Source: Streptomyces sp. NBC_01298 (GTDB lineage: Bacteria; Actinomycetota; Actinomycetes; Streptomycetales; Streptomycetaceae). From it: a stretch of 64,000 nt of DNA. Positions 59,370 to 64,000 of this stretch are shown piece by piece. Made by a program: the position numbers and the translations under genes. Where the stretch lies: assembly GCF_035978755.1 (NCBI RefSeq), contig NZ_CP108414.1:3410001-3474000 (forward strand), written 5' to 3'. The first letter of the stretch is position 1. Every line of letters begins with the position of its first letter. The notes below the pieces were generated by a model. The model was given only the letters and a program-made list of their open reading frames with translations. It searched no databases and was not told the DNA's origin.

Positions 59370-61067
59370 TCAGACCCCGCGCACGGTCGGCGGCGGGAGG
59401 ATCACGGCGCCGCCCGGGTTCCCCTTGCGGCAGACGTCCCCGCAGGTGGCGTCGAGAGAACAGCAAAGCGAGCAGATCGCGCCGGAGACGACGGGGCAGT
59501 CGGCGATGTCCGGGAGCTCGTACGCGGACTCGCAGACGGAACAGACGTGCGTGGCGGTGACGTCCTCGACGACCACGTCCGGGCCGTTGACCGTGTTCGG
59601 CCTGGCCAGGTAGTACTTCCCCTTCGTCGCCCAGGCGATCAACGGGCAGAGGACGAGCGCGAGTCCGGCCGCGATGAAGGTGGAGAAGGCCTCCGCGTAT
59701 GTCCCGAAAAGGCCGAAGAAGGCGAGGATCGAAACGGTGGAGGCGATCACCATCGAGCCGAATCCGGCCGGATTGACCGAGTAGAGGTAGGCCCGCTTGA
59801 ACTCGATGTACGGCGGGCTGAGCCCGAGCCGCTTGTTGATCACGAGGTCGGCGGCGACGGCGACGATCCAGGCGATGCCGACGTTGGAGTAGAAGCCCAG
59901 CAGCTTGCCGAGCATCGCGAACATGTTCAGCTCCATCAGCGTCAGCGCGATGCCGAGGTTGAGGAAGATGTACCAGACGCGGCCGGGGTGGCGGTGGGTG
60001 ACGCGGGAGAAGAAGTTCGACCAGGACAGCGAGCCGCTGTAGGCGTTCGTGACGTTGATCTTGATCTGGGACACGATGACGAACAGCGCGGCGACGGGCA
60101 GTGCGAGGCCGCCGAGCCAGGGGCGCAGCGCCTCCAGCTGCGGGGCGATCGGCTCCAGCGCGTGGGTCTTGCCGACGGCTTCCAGGGCGACGAAGGCGAG
60201 GAAGGCCCCGCCGAGCTGCTTGGCGGCGCCGATGATCACCCAGCCGGGGCCGGCGGCGAGCACGGCGAGGTTCCAGCGGCGGCTGTTGGCCGGGGTCTTG
60301 GCGGGCATGAACCGCAGGTAGTCGGCCTGCTCGCCGATCTGCGCGATGAGCGAGAGCGCGATGCCGGTGCCGAATCCGAAGCCGATCCACGAGAACCCGG
60401 AGCCGGCTCCCTCCGTCCCGCCGAAGTGCGCGAAGGCGCCCCAGGCGTCGGGGGCCTCGAAGGCGAGCACGAGGAAGGGCAGGACCAGCCCGATCAGCCA
60501 GATCGGCTGGGTCCAGGCCTGCACCTTGGCGAGGGCGCCCATGCCCTTGAAGACGATCGGGATGACGATCAGCGTGGTGAGCAGGTACCCGATCTCCACC
60601 GGCAGTCCGACGGCCTGGTGCATGGCCTGGGCCATGATCGAGCCTTCGAGCGCGAAGAAGATGAAGGTGAAGGAGGCGTAGATGAGGGACGTGAGGGTGG
60701 AGCCGAAGTACCCGAAGCCCGCGCCCCGGGTCACCAGGTCCATGTCCAGGCCGTACTTGGCGCACGCGCGGGCGATGGGGATGCCGGTCAGGAAGATGAC
60801 GACGGCCGCGGCCAGGATCGCGGCGGCCCCGCTGGTGAAGCCGTAGGCGAAGACGATGGAGGCGCCGATGGCGAAGTCGGCGAGGTAGGCGATGCCGCCG
60901 AGGGCGGTGCCGGCGACGGTGCCGGGGCCCCAGCGGCGGAAGGAGTGGGGCGCGTATCTGAGCGAGTAGTCCTCGCGGCTCTCGTCGGCGGCGAGCTTGG
61001 CGTAGCTCCGGCGGGGTGGCGCGGGCGCCGGGGCCGGGGCCGGGGCCGGGGTGACGGTATCGGTCAT
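59370..61067 (-). CDS. NCS1-family nucleobase permease with Cys-rich C-terminal tail
   Basis: A 565-residue transporter of the purine-cytosine/allantoin permease family, with about 12 hydrophobic helices from residue 50 to 495. After the last helix a hydrophilic tail holds eight cysteines: CSVCESAYELPDIADCP, then CSLCC, then CGDVC. Such a metal- or redox-like tail is not part of standard NCS1 proteins. Downstream in the same direction from a GntR gene, so it is probably controlled by it. The ATG follows a weak GGCGGT site. Confidence 0.85.
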   Translation of the reverse strand: MTDTVTPAPAPAPAPAPPRRSYAKLAADESREDYSLRYAPHSFRRWGPGTVAGTALGGIAYLADFAIGASIVFAYGFTSGAAAILAAAVVIFLTGIPIARACAKYGLDMDLVTRGAGFGYFGSTLTSLIYASFTFIFFALEGSIMAQAMHQAVGLPVEIGYLLTTLIVIPIVFKGMGALAKVQAWTQPIWLIGLVLPFLVLAFEAPDAWGAFAHFGGTEGAGSGFSWIGFGFGTGIALSLIAQIGEQADYLRFMPAKTPANSRRWNLAVLAAGPGWVIIGAAKQLGGAFLAFVALEAVGKTHALEPIAPQLEALRPWLGGLALPVAALFVIVSQIKINVTNAYSGSLSWSNFFSRVTHRHPGRVWYIFLNLGIALTLMELNMFAMLGKLLGFYSNVGIAWIVAVAADLVINKRLGLSPPYIEFKRAYLYSVNPAGFGSMVIASTVSILAFFGLFGTYAEAFSTFIAAGLALVLCPLIAWATKGKYYLARPNTVNGPDVVVEDVTATHVCSVCESAYELPDIADCPVVSGAICSLCCSLDATCGDVCRKGNPGGAVILPPPTVRGV

Positions 61068-61250
61068 ACCGCCGGAAGGTAGGGCCCGCGCGTGACGGCC
61101 CCTCACCCTCCGGCGTTGCCCGGGGGTTACACCCCCGGCCTCCGCGTCACGGCGGGGTTACACCCTGCGGACCCCCTGTCCGCTGTCCGGTGCGGCGGGC
61201 TCCGCCGATGCGTTCCGGCTCGCCGCCGTTGCGGGGGCCGGCCCCCGCGC

Positions 61251-61395
61251 CCCCGCTCCTCAAACGCCGGAGGGGCTGGGTTTGCCCTGCGGGCAACTCA
61301 ACGCGGCCACGCGGAGCCCACTCCGCGAAGCGAGGGCCTGCCCCTGCGGGCGGCATCAGCCAAAATCCAGCCCCTCCGGCGTTTGAGGAGCGGGG
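61251..61395. repeat. Dispersed host intergenic inverted repeat, copy C
   Basis: CCCCGCTCCTCAAACGCCGG-type arms of 29 bp at 61251-61279 and 61367-61395 are exact complements of each other, with an 87-bp loop. It stands in the 372-bp gap between the permease and the GntR gene, which holds no gene. Confidence 0.85.
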
Positions 61396-61439
61396 GTCCG
61401 GGGGCTGGTCCCCGGCAACGGCGCCGCGCCGCCCTCGGT

Positions 61440-62192
61440 TCACCTCACCGGTAGGTGGTACGCCAGGCGGTAGCGGTCGGCCGGGACGATGACGTCCGCG
61501 GTTTCGACGGCGCGGCCGGACGCGAAGTACGTGCGGCCGATCACCAGGACCACGTGCCCCGGCACCCCGCCGAGCTGCATGCTCTCCTCCGCCAGGCCCG
61601 GTCGCGCCCCGACCTCCTCGACCACGTTGTCGACGACCACGTCGATCGCCGCCATCCGGTCCACGACCCCCGCGCCGCCGAGCGGTCCCTCCTCCGGCAG
61701 CATCACCGGCGTCCGCCCGGTCACGGTCAGCGGCTCCCAGGAGGTCGACAGCATCATCGCCTCGCCCGCGTCGCGGTACACGTACCGCGTCCGCATCACC
61801 CGCTCGCCCGGCTCGATGCCGAGCCGTTTCGCGATGTCCGCCGGGGCGGCGGCCTGTTCGCTGCTGGAGTCCCAGGTGCCGCGCGCGCCGGCCTCCGCCT
61901 GCTCCTGCCGGAAGGGGGTCGAGACCCCGCCGGTGCGGTAGCCGGAGCGGGCGACGCGCCGCGGGACGGGTTGTTCGCGTACGTACGTGCCGGATCCGGA
62001 CCGGCCCTCGACCAGGCCCTCCGCCATGAGGACCTTGCGCGCCTCCAGTGCCACCGTGTCGGAGACCCCGTACTCCTCGCGGATCCGGGCCTGCGAAGGG
62101 AGCCGGGCGTGCGGAGGCAGGGACCCATCGACGATCTTCCGTCGCAGATCACCGGCGACGCGCAGATAGGCCGGCTGCTCGCCGAAAGTCAC
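61440..62192 (-). CDS. GntR-family (HutC/UTRA) transcriptional regulator
   Basis: A 250-residue regulator. The wHTH DNA-binding domain comes first (GDLRRKIVDGSLPPHARLPS, REEYGVSDTVALEARKVL), followed by a UTRA effector domain (ERVMRTRYVYRDAGEAMMLST, and VIVPADRYRLAYHLPV at the end). GTG start. It lies immediately upstream of the permease on the same strand and is the likely regulator of it. The effector might be a nucleobase or related ligand (inference). Confidence 0.88.
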   Translation of the reverse strand: MTFGEQPAYLRVAGDLRRKIVDGSLPPHARLPSQARIREEYGVSDTVALEARKVLMAEGLVEGRSGSGTYVREQPVPRRVARSGYRTGGVSTPFRQEQAEAGARGTWDSSSEQAAAPADIAKRLGIEPGERVMRTRYVYRDAGEAMMLSTSWEPLTVTGRTPVMLPEEGPLGGAGVVDRMAAIDVVVDNVVEEVGARPGLAEESMQLGGVPGHVVLVIGRTYFASGRAVETADVIVPADRYRLAYHLPVR

Positions 62193-62324
62193 AGGCCACT
62201 CCCATCAGGTTGACAGACAGCTACACCCTGGCAACCGACGGTTGTCTCCCGCAAGCAAGGGCCAGAGTTTCACCCGAAGTGATGAAGCCTGGTCACTCAA
62301 ACCCACGCGTCACAGCAGCACCAT

Positions 62325-63452
62325 TCACGCCGACACCCGCTCCACGGACGGACCGCCCGAGGCGTCGCCCTGCGGCTCCTCCAGCCACTCCGGCACCGTC
62401 GTCGACAGACCGTACGCCCCGCGCAGCGCCTTCTCCGGCGCCACCGGCAGCTCCGCGAGCGCCCGGTCCCAGGCCTTCATGAAGCCGTCCCCGGTCTTCG
62501 CCTCCGCGGCCCGCCGCCACTCCTGCCGCGCCGCCTCCACGCGCTCGCGCTGCACTCCCGCCGGCCCGGCCACCTGCGGCCGCGCCGCCGTCGCCCCGTC
62601 GAGCATCCGCGACTCCGCGGCCAGTACCCCGTCCATCTCCCGCGCCCAGGCCCGGTACTCCTCCAGCGCCTCGTCCACCTCCGCGTCGGGCGCGTGGCCC
62701 AGGGCCAGATCGGCGGCGTTCATCGCGCGCAGGAAGGCCACCTGGTCCGGTGCCAGCACTCCGGCATCCTTGCGCAGACTGCCCCGATGCTCCTGCTCCG
62801 CCGTGCCGATCACGCATACGAGCAGCCGGTCCCCGCCCTCCCACCGCTCGCGCGAGGGCGCGAAGTAGAACATCTCCGCGTACGGGGGCAGCGCCCAGGT
62901 GTCCATCGCGTACGCGTCCTGCGCGCGCCAGCAGTCCTCGGCCGACGACTCCTTCAGCTCCTCCTCGCCCGGGAACCGCGTCCCGTCCAGCGCCCGCGCG
63001 AAGGTGACCTCGGCGTCGTGGACCCGCGAGCAGGCGATCCGGTACACGAAGGGGTTCTCGTCGAGCAGGTCCCCGCCGGGGACGTTGAAACAGGAGCCGA
63101 CGGCAAGTTCGCCGAGGTCGGCCAGCTCACCCTCGACGTCCTCGTAGGGCTCGGCCGCGCCCATCGCGCCGGCCCGCGCGAAGAAGGTGTCCGCGGCCCG
63201 CGCCGCGCCCAGGACCAGCACGCCGGACATCAGGACCGACACCACCAGACCGAGGACGGCGAGCACCTTGCCCCGCTCGCCCTTCTTCCCGATCTGCACG
63301 AGGGCCACGATCCCGAAGACGATCCCGAGGGGCGGGAAGCAGAGCAGCCCCACGAGCAGGGAGGCGAGCGCGAAGCCGTTGAGCGGCGGCGGCCCGTACG
63401 CGTACCCCTGCGGGGGCGGGGCGGGCCACTGGTAGGGGGGCTGGGTGCTCAC
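62325..63452 (-). CDS. Septum-formation-family (DUF4190) membrane protein
   Basis: A 375-residue protein. The Pro-rich N-terminus (QPPYQWPAPPPQGYAYGPPP) precedes two membrane helices (ALASLLVGLLCFPPLGIVFG and VLAVLGLVVSVLMSGVLVLG), the DUF4190 arrangement. The outer part carries the Septum_form-like pattern: VGSCFNVPGG, RIACSRVHDAEV, CWRAQDAYA. GTG at 63452 is chosen because the protein then starts STQPPYQWP. Function is not known beyond the family. Confidence 0.8.
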   Translation of the reverse strand: MSTQPPYQWPAPPPQGYAYGPPPLNGFALASLLVGLLCFPPLGIVFGIVALVQIGKKGERGKVLAVLGLVVSVLMSGVLVLGAARAADTFFARAGAMGAAEPYEDVEGELADLGELAVGSCFNVPGGDLLDENPFVYRIACSRVHDAEVTFARALDGTRFPGEEELKESSAEDCWRAQDAYAMDTWALPPYAEMFYFAPSRERWEGGDRLLVCVIGTAEQEHRGSLRKDAGVLAPDQVAFLRAMNAADLALGHAPDAEVDEALEEYRAWAREMDGVLAAESRMLDGATAARPQVAGPAGVQRERVEAARQEWRRAAEAKTGDGFMKAWDRALAELPVAPEKALRGAYGLSTTVPEWLEEPQGDASGGPSVERVSA

Positions 63453-63570
63453 GGGGCTCCAGGAACGGGGCGAACGAATGCGCGAATGGTACGCAGCGGG
63501 GACGACCGCCGAAACGGTCGCCCCCGAGGTTCTTCGCGTCACGTCACGTCATGTCACTGCCGCCCGGGCG

Positions 63571-64000
63571 TCAGAACTGGAGCGCCCAGGAGTCGATCTT
63601 TCCGGTGTCGACGTTCGCCAGGTCCGCGACCCGGAGCTTCCACACGCCGTTGGCGACCTCGGCCGAGGCGTTCACGGTGAAGGTCTGGATGATGTTGTCC
63701 GCGCTGCCGCCGGTGCGGTTGCGCAGGGTGTAGACGGTGCCGTCGGGGGCGACCAGGTCGACCTTCAGGTCACCGACGTAGGTGTGCTTGATGTCGACCG
63801 GCACGCTCAGCGTGGCCGGGGCGTTGCCGGAGATCCCGCTGACGGTGATCGGCGACTCGACGGTGGCGTTGTCGGCGATCGCGTAGTCGGCGAGGTTCTC
63901 GAAGCGGGTGCCCGGGTTCGGCGGGGTGGTGGAGGTGCCGATGTTGAGCAGCCGGTTCGGGGAGCCCGTGCCGGGGCTGGTCACCACGTTCGGCGTGGCC
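63571..64000 (-). CDS. P-domain of a secreted serine peptidase, partial (C-terminus only)
   Basis: 143 codons are open to the right edge. The sequence (ATPNVVTSPGTGSPNRLLNIG, then IADNATVESPITVSG) leads into a proprotein-convertase P/Homo B domain: DIKHTYVGDLKVDLVAPDGT, GVWKLRVADLA, DSWALQF at the end. The ATPNVV-GTGSPNRLL linker is typical of Streptomyces subtilisin-like S8 peptidases, so the missing N-terminal part is probably an S8 protease. A trypsin-like or M4-like catalytic domain cannot be excluded. Confidence 0.8.
   Translation of the reverse strand, partial: ATPNVVTSPGTGSPNRLLNIGTSTTPPNPGTRFENLADYAIADNATVESPITVSGISGNAPATLSVPVDIKHTYVGDLKVDLVAPDGTVYTLRNRTGGSADNIIQTFTVNASAEVANGVWKLRVADLANVDTGKIDSWALQF

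Overview
The window is a piece of a Streptomyces (or very close Streptomycetaceae) chromosome. The evidence is the roughly 70% GC host sequence, frequent GTG and TTG starts with GGAGG-type ribosome sites, mycothiol (mshB) and Sdh1-type genes, SpoIIE/HATPase regulators, and a dispersed CCTCAAACGCCGG family of inverted repeats between genes.

Region 1 (1 to about 11430) is the right-hand part of a less GC-rich prophage. Its late operon runs leftward: small HNH nuclease, terminase small and large subunits, portal, MuF-like minor capsid protein, scaffold, major capsid, a 51-residue gene, then a head-tail connector that runs off the left edge. Tail genes must lie outside. The portal reading frame is broken into two overlapping pieces. 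Between the head genes and the large serine recombinase at the right end lies an accessory strip (7200-9400). It holds a second HNH gene, three tRNA-like elements with odd anticodon arms, two small genes, several intrinsic terminators and a four-copy array of about 60-bp repeats. A fifth copy of the array core sits at the 5' end of the recombinase gene. The host side of the junction starts near 11354-11431.

Region 2 (11.4-26.2 kb) is core chromosome whose gene content resembles the mycobacterial dapE/folP2/tag and mshB/fdxC/dapC neighbourhoods. It contains 3-methyladenine glycosylase (tag), a DivIVA-domain protein, a FolP2-like protein, a LOG-family hydrolase, dapE, a secreted lytic-transglycosylase-like protein, dapC, fdxA, a GNAT enzyme, a SirB1/transglutaminase-like protein, a peptidoglycan-binding membrane protein, a DUF6113-type membrane protein and mshB. 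A solo TnpB element sits between the LOG gene and dapE.

Region 3 (26.5-44.3 kb) holds two tandem paralogous oligopeptide ABC operons (binding lipoprotein, two permeases, two ATPases), separated by a two-domain GNAT gene. After them come typA and a third, lone peptide-binding lipoprotein with a long low-complexity insert.

Region 4 (44.6-64 kb) holds the Sdh1-type operon sdhCAB, a Ser/Thr kinase with a quinoprotein-like propeller, a TPM-domain protein followed by pspA, a PAS-GAF-SpoIIE-HATPase phosphatase and a small HATPase protein. Next are a NUDIX hydrolase, a SPOR protein, an NCS1 permease with a cysteine-rich tail, a GntR/UTRA regulator, a septum-formation-like membrane protein, and the P-domain end of a secreted peptidase cut by the right edge.

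All assignments come from reading translations and motifs by eye. No database search or folding program was run.
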